The notes below the pieces were generated by a model. That model saw nothing but the letters and a program-made list of their open reading frames with translations. It did no database searches and had not been told where the DNA came from. A program made the position numbers and the translations under genes. Below, piece after piece: positions 23,921 through 40,031 of a stretch of 64,000 nt of DNA. The first letter of the stretch is position 1; every line of letters starts with the position of its first letter. The stretch is taken from the NCBI GenBank assembly GCA_025093555.1, contig JAIWNF010000019.1:682001-746000 (forward strand), read 5' to 3'. The DNA comes from Circinella umbellata (taxonomy: Eukaryota; Mucoromycota; Mucoromycetes; Mucorales; Lichtheimiaceae).

Positions 23921-25271
23921 TATAGAAATTTCCCTATGAGGTAGGCTGCAAGTTGAGGGCAAGTCTCGAGAGAACTGAATCTCTTGGCGCAATAAAAAAT
24001 GTTCCCATTGCAGTTAGCATCTTTCACATTCTCAATCACAGCCCGGCCTGCCAGCTTTCATGTCATCTAATGGGCAACGCTGTTTGGGGATTGCAAGATA
24101 GTGATCATCTTGAAAGAATGTGGTCAAATCTATCTGGTTTCATCTCAATGACCAGAAGTATGTCCTCTCTGAATAGACGACTCACACTGTCAACTGCTTC
24201 GGAATTCTTTGCGCAACAAAAAATTGGTGTAAATATAAAAAGAGATAAAAGTGTTGGGTTTTTTTTATGTGGATATGTGGGTGTAAAGTTAAAAATAATG
24301 TTTACTCACAGATATCTTAATTTTTTAATAGGTATCAAGTTTAGGCGTGCTTGTCTTCTTCGAAGAGACGCTTTGAAAGCTCTCAGGAAAGCGAGGATTG
24401 AGGAGGATGACGAAGAAAGATTACAAAATCTGCAACATATGTGGGATCAACAGATCAGAAACACTCTTGCTTCTATCACAAACGGGAAAGGCAAGCTTGC
24501 TGCTTCAGATAGGGCAATTAAAAATCCCCGGGTTGTAATCGCGATTTTATCGACAACGCATTTCGTGTGCAAGACAACGGTAATAAACTTTTATTGATAT
24601 AAACTAAATTGAATTTGACAATAGATAGACTTACTAATAGTATATATTTTTTAGGCCATAATAGATCACAACGTCTTGCAGCACAACAACAAGCAACTCG
24701 AGAACAAGTGGTCCGTAAGCTAACAAAATACAATGAAAAAATACGTGCTGGGCCTGTTTTGGTAAGCGGATATAGCGAAACGTTGAATATAGTTATTTGT
24801 TTAGTAACATATGTACATAGGTTTTGAAGAATATGACAAAGTGAATACTGTTTCAAACTAACAGGGTCATTTCCGTTTCTGAATGGATATTACGAACCTT
24901 CTGACAGGTGACCAACCTTATGATGCCTTTCATGGTTTACAAAGAGTTAATGAAGAGCTTATGATATTAAAGGTTAGAAAAGTAAATTTATTGACTTTCT
25001 TATTTGTAATGCGGGCATTTTAGCATGATCTATAATACAATTTATAGGATGAAGCTACTTCAGTTCTTAAGTATGCTAATACTGTTGTCGAGCAACTTGA
25101 AGACGCGGTAAAAAAAAACACAGTAGGCGGTATTCTTTGTCCGAATACTATAATCAAAAAGGGATGGTGTCGATGCTCTTAGAAACATTACAGCGAACAA
25201 AAGCATGGAAGAAGCAACAGAGCAAGCCCTTGGAAAAGATTGCAGATAGTACGATTGTACCAGCTAATTAA
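23921..25271 (+). pseudogene. Second KDZ-type transposase relic, distinct lineage
   Basis: C-terminal region of another KDZ transposase on the plus strand, starting with K-F-P-Y-E-V-G-C-K-L after a TAG acceptor. Family motifs: V-P-I-A-V-S-I-F-H-I, C-Q-L-S-C-H-L-M-G-N, W-G-L-Q-D-S-D-H-L-E-R-M-W-S-N-L, then F-I-S-M-T-R. Further exons follow at about 24333-24525, 24656-24760, 24866-24972, 25048-25108 and 25130-25271, carrying charged coiled-coil-like sequence. Between F-P-F-L-N-G-Y-Y-E-P-S (near 24871-24903) and G-D-Q-P-Y-D-A-F-H-G (24907 on) the frame changes without a clean splice, so the copy is broken. The usual D-G-E before E-R is D-S-D here, unlike the 3.4-5.5 kb copy. Confidence 0.75.
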
Positions 25272-27237
25272 AGAGAGAATGACGATGAAGAGAAAGATGC
25301 TTCAGTGAAGGCAAAGCTATTGTATTGACTGAATGCTGGAATTCGAAGGTGTCATATTTAGGGAATCAGGACAAACAATGGGTGCAATTGTTCACGAAAG
25401 CAGTACCCTGCATTGCTCTCCGAACTATTTAACTTACATTTATCGTCGGGCTGAGGAGTAAATATATATATTTGATTGATATGTTGCAACAGCAACATCT
25501 CAATGCGCAGCTACGGCTGAATCTGGGGGCATTTCTTTGAAGGTACGTCTATCAGATGCATTATTTCTGTATCACATCACGTCGAGGCATAGGTGGCTGT
25601 TTTAGAAGTACGTAATTTATATTTTATTAATTCATTATACTTATATCTATATAATAGCGTGGATTGTTGTTGGAAGTTTGTTAAGGTACAAATAGCCAAG
25701 GAACTTGTTTCGTCGTACAACAAAGTTATGTATCTCGAAAGTTTTAGGGGATTCTGAAATTTCATTCCAAGAAAGTGAGAAAGGTGATTACATGACGTTG
25801 TATCCAACACGTAATATTCACGAAGATAGTTATCTATCATTATACTGTACAGCGTATCTTCAATTATGCTTTGCTGACATTTTGTGCATTTCCCTATTTC
25901 AATATGCATACGTATACGGGTATATAAGGGCTTTCTATTTGTAATGACTGTGTTCCACGCTCTTTTCCCTATTTCCCAGTAGGGTTTTATATTTTCTATG
26001 TAATATTCTTCTTGCGCCGTCTGAATCAATATGTCTTAACAGACGCTGGATTATAGGAGACATAATAAAACCATCAAAATTTTAAACGTAATGACTGTGT
26101 ATGATAAATTATGAAAATAAAATAAATGATATTAAGATAAGATTTTGTGCGGTTGACGGTATGGTATATCTATGTAGCTGTTGTATGTCATCATTGTAGA
26201 AGACAGGCCTCCGTGTTCTTATAAATCAAAGCCTATATATCCCACCGATAATAAGGATTTCATATAAATATAGATAATATTTATTTTAATAAACTTTGTT
26301 CTTTTGGGTCTCGTTGACTTTTTTACGGCTCTTTTACGTATTTATTCAAATTTTGATTGATATAACACTGGCCAAGCATTAGTAACTTGGATTGATCCTC
26401 CTCCTCCTCAATTACTAAAAACCGTAATAATAATAAAAATAAAAAACTTCTTTCTTACCTATTCCCAAGAACCACTCACTCGTCAACAACCAAGCTTTTG
26501 ATACATTTTGCAACTTCTACTTTACCACATGTAACTCTTTCTAATATCCTACGCCCTTTTCCCTGGCACCACACCAGGGTTTTTAAATCTCTTTTAATAC
26601 GCGTATGAGCTGTCTCAAACAACTTTATTTTTTACAAATTGAATGATATTATTTGCAAGTCAAAGCCAAGACGAACTGCTTTATATTTTTTTTTGATATG
26701 ATGACATGGAGTATATATATATGTATAGTATTTGGCTTTCTTGTCTCATTATGAGTTTTTTTTTACCGCTTTCTGTTGTGCTTACAGTAATGGTAGTAGT
26801 AAAGTAGCTTAGCAAATCAACTATATTCTATAAGACATCGAACAAAAACTGACTACTACTTTAAGAGTTAGGATATGTAGAGTGGATCGTCTTGTTGATA
26901 ATAATGGTACAATAATAAGAGGTGAGGTATATTAAGAAGAAATGATTCATATGATGAAATATTTGGATATTATAAAATTTACCAGGTCACATGTTGCAAG
27001 TTCAAAGATTGGATTCGATAATTTTTTTTTGTACAAAAGCATGCATATAATCCCTTATTGTTTATTATTATTCAAATTTAAACTTTGATAGACAGTGAAA
27101 TCAAAGAAAACAAGTTGGAGGGTTCTGCTTTAGCGGTTAACCTTTCTTTTCTTTTCTTTTTCACTTACTTTTCTTCTCTCTCTATATATTTTTATATTAT
27201 ACAACCCTCTTTTTTATTATAACCAAGTAGTACAAAT
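25272..27237. other. Intergenic
   Basis: About 2 kb of A+T-rich sequence downstream of the KDZ relic and upstream of the F-box gene. A 150-codon minus frame at 26029-25577 has no ATG start and no known motif. A CCCTGG hairpin lies at 26561-26579. A CT-rich tract at about 27144-27182 probably belongs to the F-box promoter. Confidence 0.55.
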
Positions 27238-28728
27238 ATGAAACTGCGCGATCTACCACCAGAGATTCTTAGTTTAACACTCCAAACTTTACAACAATCT
27301 GATCTTTATCAGTGTATTTTTGTAAATCAACGATTTAATGCTGCGGCTATTCAACATCTATGGAGAGCACCTGTCATTCATAACCATCAACGATTTAAAT
27401 TGTTCATTAAATGCTTACGTTCAAATAAAAAGCCCGTTGGTAGCTGGGTTCGGCATTTTCGTATTACCTGGGGTGGAGGAGGATCAGCAACAGCAGCAAC
27501 TTCAACTTTCAATGGAGTAGAACACCACCACTACCGTGAACAACAACAAGAACAACGACAACAACAACGACGGCGACTGCATCAACAAGATTATTATTTC
27601 GACGATGACGATTGTTTATTATTGTTACCTTATGTACCGCAGCTTGAGGAATTTGCCGTACAAAACTCGGATCGTTTAACAGACAGAAGTATTTGTATGA
27701 TTCCGACTTATTGTAGCCAACTTGAAATTTTGTATTTAAAACGTGCCGACATTACTTATCGTTCAGCTCATCATCTCGGACGTGGTTGTAAACAGTTACG
27801 GAAATTAACTTTTGACCACTGCCTTAAATTACAGCCAATGACATTATTACCCTTTGCCGATTGTCCTTTGGAATATTTAGATTTATCTGGATGTAAATGG
27901 ATCAATGTGGAGGATACAGCTTATGACATACGTGCATTCAAACGATTACGACATTTGGATATTATTTGTAGTGATAAAACCGTCATGATGAACGATTTCT
28001 TATCCACGTTAGCAAGTAAGAGACCATCATCAACATCAGGGCCACCACCACCATCATTCTCGTCAGATATATATCATCGACATCGACAAAATAGCAACAG
28101 CAACAACAATTATGACATTATTATAAATAGTGATGACGACGACATGGTGGTACCAGAACTCGTATCATTTTCAATGACAGGATGTAATGAAATAAAGGAT
28201 ATGGCAGCTATACAATTTATTGAAGCACATCCTCATTTAGAATATTTGACAATGATGGCATGTGGAATTACAGATGCAACATTGGATGCTATTCGACGTT
28301 ATTTACCTCGATTGGTTTATTTAGATATTTCGTTTTGTCATTCAATCTCCATGAGTGGAGTACGTCGTTTGATTCGAGGTAGTAAATTACAAATGATTGG
28401 ATTGAAAGCTTGTGGATTACGCAAGTTTCAATTTCCCGAAGTACCATGCAGACGTAGTGATTTATTACGACAAACTCAAGTGGATATATTTAATGAAGAA
28501 GAAATCGATCTTATACGAAATTATCCTGATGCATTACCTGAACCTATCTTTTCTCAATTATCCGAAGAAGAAATACAACAGCAAGGGGAACAAACGGATG
28601 ACAATGATGAACAACAACAAGGACAAATGATGCAGATTGATCCTATTGATGTTGAAAATTCAGATGAAGATCAAGTAGCTGCTGTATACGCTATAATCCA
28701 TCAATCTTTGGAAGCTAATATTTTGTAA
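27238..28728 (+). CDS. F-box and leucine-rich-repeat protein
   Basis: Probable substrate receptor of an SCF (Skp1-Cullin-F-box) ubiquitin ligase. Single exon, 496 aa. The F-box is at residues about 2-45 (L-R-D-L-P-P-E-I-L at the start, then V-N-Q-R-F-N). A His/Gln/Arg low-complexity insert follows at about 95-125. Leucine-rich repeats of the cysteine-containing AMN1/Grr1 type fill the rest: C-S-Q-L-E-I-L-Y-L-K, C-K-Q-L-R-K-L-T-F-D-H-C, L-E-Y-L-D-L-S-G-C, L-V-Y-L-D-I-S-F-C-H-S-I. A Ser/Asn/Asp-rich loop interrupts the repeats at about 260-305. The tail is acidic and Gln-rich. The substrate cannot be told from sequence. Confidence 0.88.
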   Translation: MKLRDLPPEILSLTLQTLQQSDLYQCIFVNQRFNAAAIQHLWRAPVIHNHQRFKLFIKCLRSNKKPVGSWVRHFRITWGGGGSATAATSTFNGVEHHHYREQQQEQRQQQRRRLHQQDYYFDDDDCLLLLPYVPQLEEFAVQNSDRLTDRSICMIPTYCSQLEILYLKRADITYRSAHHLGRGCKQLRKLTFDHCLKLQPMTLLPFADCPLEYLDLSGCKWINVEDTAYDIRAFKRLRHLDIICSDKTVMMNDFLSTLASKRPSSTSGPPPPSFSSDIYHRHRQNSNSNNNYDIIINSDDDDMVVPELVSFSMTGCNEIKDMAAIQFIEAHPHLEYLTMMACGITDATLDAIRRYLPRLVYLDISFCHSISMSGVRRLIRGSKLQMIGLKACGLRKFQFPEVPCRRSDLLRQTQVDIFNEEEIDLIRNYPDALPEPIFSQLSEEEIQQQGEQTDDNDEQQQGQMMQIDPIDVENSDEDQVAAVYAIIHQSLEANIL

Positions 28729-29125
28729 ATAGTAATTTTTTTTATACCTGTAACTTTCTCTTTCAAATTAATGGTTCACACGAACCTTTCAATATCCCCT
28801 TTTTCTTTTTACTTGGTAGTCCGCTTACATTTTACTTTTATATTTATATACATAATAAAATAATAATATGATGGATAAGATAGTTCAGAAATTCCTTCTT
28901 CTTACTGTGAATACATATAAGTCATTCTATATATTTGCTGCATATTTTTTGATTTTCACACTTGTCTCATTGCGCCTTCCCGTTTTGGGCCTTTGTTAAT
29001 AAAAGTCAGTCTACTGTGGCGCAGTCAGTTGGTTTTTATAAAAGGAATGTATTTATTTTTATTTCTTTAATTTACCCAAGAATTATTATTATTAGTAGAT
29101 CAACAACCTTGTTTCCCCAATATTA
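28729..29125. other. Intergenic
   Basis: Short A+T-rich gap between two same-strand genes. No feature is seen apart from a tRNA A-box-like string near 29018, which was rejected. Confidence 0.6.
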
Positions 29126-29791
29126 ATGGCTGTTCAACCAACAAACCTTCCAAAGACTTTAACACTCGAGTCTTATATCGATCAAAAACAATTGGGTAAT
29201 CTCCCAGAAAAAGGAAGGCATATAATCGGTCAATTTGATGATGATTCCATTGTAGTCTATCAAGCCTATTCACCTGCTATTGCTAATTATGCGGTCGAAC
29301 ATCAACAATTTGGCGGCCCCAATTTCAGTTTTGATCGTATGTCATGGGTTAAGACCAGTTTTGCATGGATGCAATATCGATGTGGTTGGAACACAAAACC
29401 AAAACAAGAAAGAACATTAGCCGTACGTATTAAACGTGAAGCATTCGATTATATTGTATCCATTGCAATAGGGAGTCGTTTTATTGAAGAATTTCATGGC
29501 ACCAAGGAAAATTATGAAAAAATAAAAAAACAAAGCGAGGTCAGACGACAATGGGACCCAGATTATGTACCTAATCTTGAGTTCAAAAGACTCGAACGCC
29601 GCGCTATCCAATTAGGATTACGAGGAAGTATATTACGTCGCTACGCAACGGAATGGATTGTATCGATTGAAGATATTACACCTTATGTGGAAGAAATGAG
29701 ACAAAGGTTACAAGACACAAAAGATCCAATATCTCTGTGGGTCCCTGTGGAACGGGTTTATAAAGAAGAAAAGGAAGTTGTTTACAAATAA
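29126..29791 (+). CDS. DUF4291 family protein
   Basis: A 221-aa intronless protein that I place in DUF4291 from its pattern: I-V-V-Y-Q-A-Y-S-P-A-I-A-N-Y-A near the N-terminus, then R-M-S-W-V-K-T-S-F-A-W-M-Q-Y-R, then C-G-W, then Q-E-R-T-L-A-V-R-I-K-R. A later part has Q-W-D-P-D-Y, which in the family precedes R-x-Q-x-G. No biochemical role is established to my knowledge. There is no signal peptide or membrane segment. The family is widespread in bacteria and patchy in fungi; the lack of introns, unusual in this window, would fit old horizontal acquisition, but base composition looks like the neighbours. Confidence 0.8.
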   Translation: MAVQPTNLPKTLTLESYIDQKQLGNLPEKGRHIIGQFDDDSIVVYQAYSPAIANYAVEHQQFGGPNFSFDRMSWVKTSFAWMQYRCGWNTKPKQERTLAVRIKREAFDYIVSIAIGSRFIEEFHGTKENYEKIKKQSEVRRQWDPDYVPNLEFKRLERRAIQLGLRGSILRRYATEWIVSIEDITPYVEEMRQRLQDTKDPISLWVPVERVYKEEKEVVYK

Positions 29792-30757
29792 TAATAGTAC
29801 CCATAATTCTATAATATGACTCAGCAAAATATATGACAATAAAATAATTTATCATAGTACGTAACGTATGTATCAATACTACATTAGTCTGTAATAACCA
29901 TCGATCTTTTTTTTACTTTTTTTTAACTTGTGATACAAACAATAATAAAATAAATTTGAAAAGCCTTGTATAGTAATTATCATTTTGACACAGCCATTAT
30001 TATTACACCAAGTATAAAGTTGAGGCGCAGAAAAAAATGTGGAAGATCGTTTGTTTGGTCACTTTTTTTTTTGTTGCTATTCTGGAACAATCTTCTGATG
30101 ATATCATTAATGATATCGGATCTTCGTTTACGTATACAGTATTTTTATATAAAATCAAGTTCAATATACTTTTAAATTACATTTAATTGTGTATTGAATC
30201 AACAATTATTCAAAAGAAGAGTTCATTACGTCTAGAAGAGTTTCAAAAAAAAAAAATTAAGAGAAATATCGTAAAATCGATATAGTCTCTTATCTTGGAA
30301 ACAACATAATTTATGCAAATAAACTTTTGTGTATATTATTAATATACATATATAGATATTTAAACAAGGTTGTTAAAAATAACAACAAATCAATGTGTGT
30401 ACAACAGTATTTAAATAGTAATAAAAACAACATGCTCTAAAATATAGAAAATTCATGCTGAAGACTATTTATGTATATTTTTTTTGGGATGAATAAAACG
30501 CTGAGTCAAAGTATCCCAAGTTTATTTATACACATATCATAGAAAAAATAATTAACTTTTACTACTTCTTTTGATCGATAAATAACTATAATAAAATAAT
30601 GTAAATATTTTTTTTGAGAGTTTATAATATGCTATGCATAAAAATAACGACTATCGATCAAGCGGAGGACAACGGTAAAATGGCAAACAGGTAAAACCGG
30701 GAAAAAAGAAACAAGAAAGAAAGTCAAGTTCAATAATAAATAAGTTAAAGGCGCCAC

Positions 30758-30795
<38 letters not shown>

Positions 30796-31417
30796 GATAC
30801 TAATACTAATACTAATAGTCACTTGATTCATTTGGAATTCAAGGGGAAGAGGAAAAGGGTTGTAGAATAATGAAAAAAAAAAACAATAAGTTCCTTCACT
30901 CAGCTTTATTAATAATCCCATTTTGCTTTTTTTTCCTTAATAAGAGAAGTTAATAGTGAAATTTCCTGATCTACGCACAACTGGGTTCAACTTCTCTCTC
31001 CAATCACTTATCCCCACATCCCTTCTCGGGTAAATATGGTATCCACTCCCTCCCCCCTTTTTTTTTCTCTTTTCTTATTTTATTATAAATGAACTTGTAT
31101 TTTTTAAGAAGGGTTCATAAACCTTTTTGTAAACTAGAATCTCAATTATTAATAAGAGAAAAAAAATCGCTCTTTTGGTTTTTCTTTCTTCTCTTTTTGA
31201 AACATCAAGACAATAACTTTTTATTGCGTCTGAACACGTAAGACATAGTTTAGTTTTCGGTCTTTTAATAATAATAACCTATCTTTAGTTATATGTGAAT
31301 AACTGACAGCCCTTTTCTTTTATTTTATATTTCAAAGTTAATCCACGTTACTTTTTCTTCTTCTTCTCACTTTCTCTCTAAAACTTTTCCTTTTTTTTTT
31401 ATTCACTACCCTCCTTC
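29792..31417. other. Intergenic, SERCA promoter side
   Basis: About 1.6 kb, very A+T-rich, with frequent homopolymers. A (TAA)n microsatellite occupies about 30758-30793 and continues into a short TACTAA-type minisatellite to about 30817. The CT-rich stretch at 31360-31410 is the likely SERCA leader. No gene is seen. Confidence 0.6.
30758..30817. repeat. (TAA)n microsatellite plus TACTAA minisatellite
   Basis: About twelve ATA/TAA units run directly into TACTGA and three TACTAA-like 6-mers. It looks like simple expansion; the two repeat lengths meet without spacer. Confidence 0.85.
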
Positions 31418-35087
<3,670 letters not shown>

Positions 35088-36422
35088 AAAAAAAAAGATT
35101 TAGAATTTTTTCTTTTGTTGTTGTTTTTTTAATATTATTGGTTTTTTTTTCTTTTTTTTTATATATATATATATTTCCCACTCCTCTTTTTGTTACTATC
35201 TAACACTTACCATACAAACACACATAACCTCTCTTTATAAATATATCGCTCAAAGTAAATATATACACCACTTAAAATAAAGCAGAAACTATAAGTTTTT
35301 AATCAGAAAAAAATGTGCATTCATAAAGACTGAGTATTAAAAAAAAAGGTTCAAAGACGCGTTTACACAAAAACTGTTTTTTTTTTCTTTTTTCTTTAAG
35401 ATCTTTTGGAAAACAAAAAAAAGTAATGATTCTTTTTATGAGTTTTCAAGAAATTTTAAGCCAAAGAAGATAAAAACCAATTATACAATTCGAGGATTAT
35501 TTTCCTGATCTTATTGTGATGTTTTGAATTGAACAGAGAACTGAGGCTTTTATCTAGGAAACCAAATAAGAATCTTTTCTTTATATTTATTTTTCACTTG
35601 ATTGAAATGAAATAAGAAGCAAGGAAAGAAAAAAAAAGAACACTCTTTTTGATGTACCAATGATGACAAAAACGCACAAGCTCGAGAAGTTTTTTTTTTT
35701 TTTTTTTTAAAAAAAAAGACAATGTGAGCTAATAATATAGTTTTCAATCTTAGGTCCTTTGAGGTAAATATTACCATTTACCTACATCAAAGTTAAGAGG
35801 CGATGCTTTTTTTTTCTTTTTTTTTTATAAATGCTCAAATGATGACATTAAGGCGAATGCTATGTGAAATAAGTTATTTATTTTTAACTCTTCCACAAAT
35901 GTGCTTTTTATGATAAACGTCTGATGAGCAAAATTTATATTCTTTAATATGTGTGAATGTTATTCCGAAGGTGGAAACGATTTTACGATCATACTACTCT
36001 CGACATGAATAAAGTGAAAAAAGATATTGCTATTGGTTACCATAGGAATCGTTACAAACAATATGTTCCAACAGAGGTTAAATTATAATAAAATCAAAAA
36101 CGTTAACCGTTACAATAGCAACAGCTACTAATATGGGCGATATAATATTGTATTATGGGTTAATTTGACAACTGGATGATTGTTCTGCTATTATGCGATA
36201 TTATGCTTATGCTTATGATAATGAGTAATTGAGTAAAATTAAACTATAAATTATATTTTGTGAAAAGCTATTGATTATTACCATCTGTATATACCACTAT
36301 AAAAGAACTGCGTTTATGAAACGGGAAAGTTGGATTTTAAAATTGTACAGTCGAAACTTCTGCAATTTTTCTTTTATTTAGTCTAAAGAGTCACTTGTAT
36401 ATGTTATATAGGCTGCCACCCA
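35088..36422. other. Intergenic
   Basis: A+T-rich, with long T and A runs (about 35689-35718 is a T run followed by an A run) and an AT tract at about 35160-35175. No gene is seen. Confidence 0.6.
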
Positions 36423-39227
36423 ATGAATGATTCTACATCTCAATTTTTGTCTTCTTCAAATATACAATGCGAATATAATGAGCTAAAGACCACTGCCAGC
36501 AACAGAAAAAGTTGTGACCACTGTCGAAAAAAAAAAGTTCGATGCAATTCCCATTTACAACAACCATGTAATCAATGTAAAAAAGCTGGTGTGGAATGCA
36601 CGATATCGAAACGCAAGAAAACTAGTAGAACACACCTTGAGGATCGAATAAGCCAGCTCGAATCTCTTTTATATGAACAAAATACCAGCATAACAAAACC
36701 ATCGGTTTCTCAGGATACGATAGATACATCAGCAGCAGCAGAACGGCAAGCTATCAATAATAACGAAACTCTTTCACAGCAACAAGGAACACTCAACAAA
36801 ATTATCTATTCGCCTTGGATGAAAAAGAATAACATTGTAAGACAACCAATAAGTATGCAATCCATGTTAACCGGTGTAGATAATAGATCATCATTACTAC
36901 CATTAATATCAATGCAAAGTACCATAAATATGATACAAGAAATACCTAATCTAACCCCAGAGCTGACAGAAAAATTGATTGAAAGGTATATATGGGCGGT
37001 TTGTATTGTATTATGAGATATTTTGAAATTAGAAAACTTATAATGGACGAGTAAATGAATTGGACATACTATATTTAGATATTTCAATTTCATTCACCCG
37101 CGCATACCCATGATCGACAAACGTTCTTTTTTGATACAATATTATTATCAACATCCTCAACCTCTCAATCGTCTATTATTTTATGCCATACTCGCAGTAG
37201 GATGCCAATTTCTACCTAAAGGTGACCCCTCAGCTGAAATGACGATGGAGCGAAAAATAGGACGACATTTACGAGAAAAAGCTATGGATGTGATGCAAAT
37301 TGCTTATAAACAATCCAAAATAACCACACTCCAAACGTTATTAATGATGGCAATGCTTGTTCCGAATTCGGCTAATGATGAAGGATCATCAACAAACTGG
37401 CAAGTAGATGATCACACCCCATCCCCTATGTGTATGAGTTAAGTTGTATGGGTGTTAAATTTATAATCAATGTAAATTAACCTGGTAAAATAAATCATAT
37501 GCTATACGTACGAACTACTAGGCTTATCCTTGGAGCTGTAAGTTAAAAGAAGAAAAAAATATGAAAAATAGTGATTTGAAAATAAGACTAAAATCAAATT
37601 CATCTTTTTTTCTTGTTTCTGTATACCTATTTTTGATGGACTTTATAGGCAATTCGTATGGTAAAGCTTTTCATATTCTTCCAACTCAAAAAGAAAAAAC
37701 AACGACTTGACCATTTGATTGAAATTTCAATAGAGTTTACATACATTATTTCAATAATTTATTATATTAGAGTCAAGATTTGGAAATATTTCGTGAAGAT
37801 CGCTATCAACATCTATCAAGATGTGAGGTTGAATTACGTCGACGATTAGCATATAGTATATACATGTGGGACAAGTATGCATCTGCTGCTACTGGAAAAC
37901 CATTTACTGTCAGAGATGAAGATTTTTATGTTCAAGTTCCATCTACATATGAACAAGAACCAGATGATGGTATCAACCTAAACTCACTTGCTAATCGGGA
38001 TAATGATGGAGATAATTATAACATTCCCAAGTTATTACAACAGACAGAAGAGGATATTCGTAAAAAACGTTCTGTTTATGAACTACATGTTCAATCTATT
38101 CCTATGTCGCAGATGATCAGTCAAATTCTCGTTTCTTTGTATCTTCCAAAACTAGCAATTTATGGGGATAATAATAACAGTAACCATGTTGATGTGGATA
38201 TCGTTATGAAACTAAATACTAAACTTGATGCATGGCGGAAAGCGGGATTAGAACAAGCAACCACCAGCCCGTCTCTTTATCCTGGTATAGTATTATACTG
38301 ATATAATACAAAGATGTGACAATAGATAGAGCACTCTTTTTTTTCTTTATCAAAATGCCAATTGTCTAAAACAGATGTTTTTTTTATTAGAACTTTTTGA
38401 AACATTTTATAATGTTGGGGTACTACTTCTTTATTTACCATTAATCTCTAACTTCACTGGTATTCAACAAGCTACCACTACTGATCCCAGCCATCAATTA
38501 TTGGATTACTGTAATACGGCGGCAGTGAAGGTTGTTGAATTTATAGAGAGAGCATGCTTTTGGGGATTACCATTTTTAAAAGATTTGTGAGTATTATATA
38601 TTTATGTGGTTGATTACTTCTCTATTTATAGGTAGGTATGATATTGTTGGGGTGCTTGGCTTAACTTTAAAAAATTATTTTTTACTTAGTATGATGACAC
38701 AATGTGCCACCGTCTTTTTACAAAATTGTAATAATGAGGATAATGATACCCGTTTACGAGCACGCAAAAATTTACGACGATGTGCATCAGCATATAAGCA
38801 GGATGATATTGTTTGTAAGTGTCAGAATGCTGTAGTTCTTGATGAACTTTCAAATCAACTACCGCACGAAGAAGAAAGTGACACTTTGTTAAAGCAACAA
38901 TACTATCATCAACAAGAGCAAAATTATAAAAAACAGAATCGTACATCGACAGGATTCATTTTGAGTAATAATAACAATAATAATGGTAACATGATAACAA
39001 ATCCTCCAGTAATAACAGCGACGCCACCATTTACTACATTAGACAACGTTGACGAGATGTCCGAAAATTCTTATATAGACATGATTTCGTCATGGCAAAA
39101 ACTACAGCAGCAGCAGCAACAGATGGGATATGAGGATCTTGTTCATTCAATTATGATGAAGACTGATGATGATAATAATTCAATGATACTATCCGACAAT
39201 AATTCTTTTGTGGGAATACACCAATAA
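36423..39227 (+). CDS. Zn2Cys6 fungal transcription factor
   Basis: Seven exons, join(36423..36985,37079..37429,37522..37537,37649..37660,37771..38284,38391..38586,38636..39227), 747 aa. The binuclear cluster has Cys at 31, 34, 41, 49, 52 and 59 (C-x2-C-x6-C-x7-C-x2-C-x6-C), followed by a basic linker and a short coiled coil (L-E-D-R-I-S-Q-L-E-S-L-L). The fungal regulatory middle domain is present: Y-F-N-F-I-H-P-R-I-P across intron 1, then L-I-L-G-A-A-I-R-M-S-Q-D-L spread over four exons including two micro-exons of 16 and 12 nt, then E-L-R-R-R-L. The tail is Asn/Gln-rich. The target pathway is unknown. The micro-exons are required to rebuild the conserved motif in frame. Confidence 0.85.
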
Positions 39228-40031
39228 CTCGTTTGATAAATATTTAAGTTATCATACACATTAACAAAATGGCCTATATATATTAATACTGTACTTTATT
39301 TCATGTACATAATATACTACGTACTGCATTTTATTTCAAAATATATATATCAAATAAATGGTTCCCCTTTATACAATAGTGCACATTAGTACGTAATCCT
39401 AAAAGCTTTCATATATGTACAGTATCGTGGAACTGTGGTGCTTTGAGTTTAATAATAGATAGGTTGAAGTTTGTCAACATTTTCAAACTAATTTATAATG
39501 GGTATTTAGACTGTATATTTAACTCTTAGTTATTTCCCATTGTTTTCATTTATTTTTGTTGTTTTCTGGATCTTACTTTTGTTTGCCTAACTTTCATCCC
39601 ATCGTCAATTTTGAGCACATAAATTATCGTGATCTGTATTACATATTTATTTGACGTAATTATTAATTATTAAGAGCAATAGTATAGTCAACAAAGTGAG
39701 ACTATAATCACACGTTATATTATTTTATAAGGTTATAACTATCTTTGCAGGATTTTCTCCTGATTTGTTACAGATAAAAGTGAGGATAAATAAAATCAAT
39801 CAACATTATTAGGATTAAAACGGACAAAAAATGCCGATGAAAAAAAAAAAGCCTTGCTGGCTTTTAATCCACTGATGTTTTTTTTCTTGGGAAGTTGGTC
39901 AAAGAAGAAAAAAAAACATATTTATTTCGTTTTATTCATCGAGCAATTTTAACAAGTTTAGCCAACATTTTTTTTTTTGTTTTAACTCTTGACTTTTCTT
40001 GTGGTTATTTTAAAAACCCCATTGATCAACA
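39228..40031. other. Intergenic, HSF promoter side
   Basis: A+T-rich with AT microsatellite patches (about 39339-39349) and T runs before the HSF start. No convincing array of nGAAn heat-shock units is seen. Confidence 0.55.

Noticed and set aside
25577..26029. 150-codon minus-strand open frame
   Set aside because: No ATG start, no motif, next to a decayed KDZ copy; probably chance or relic.
29015..29035. tRNA A-box-like string TGGCGCAGTCAG
   Set aside because: No B box, no anticodon arm and no acceptor pairing in the following 80 bases.
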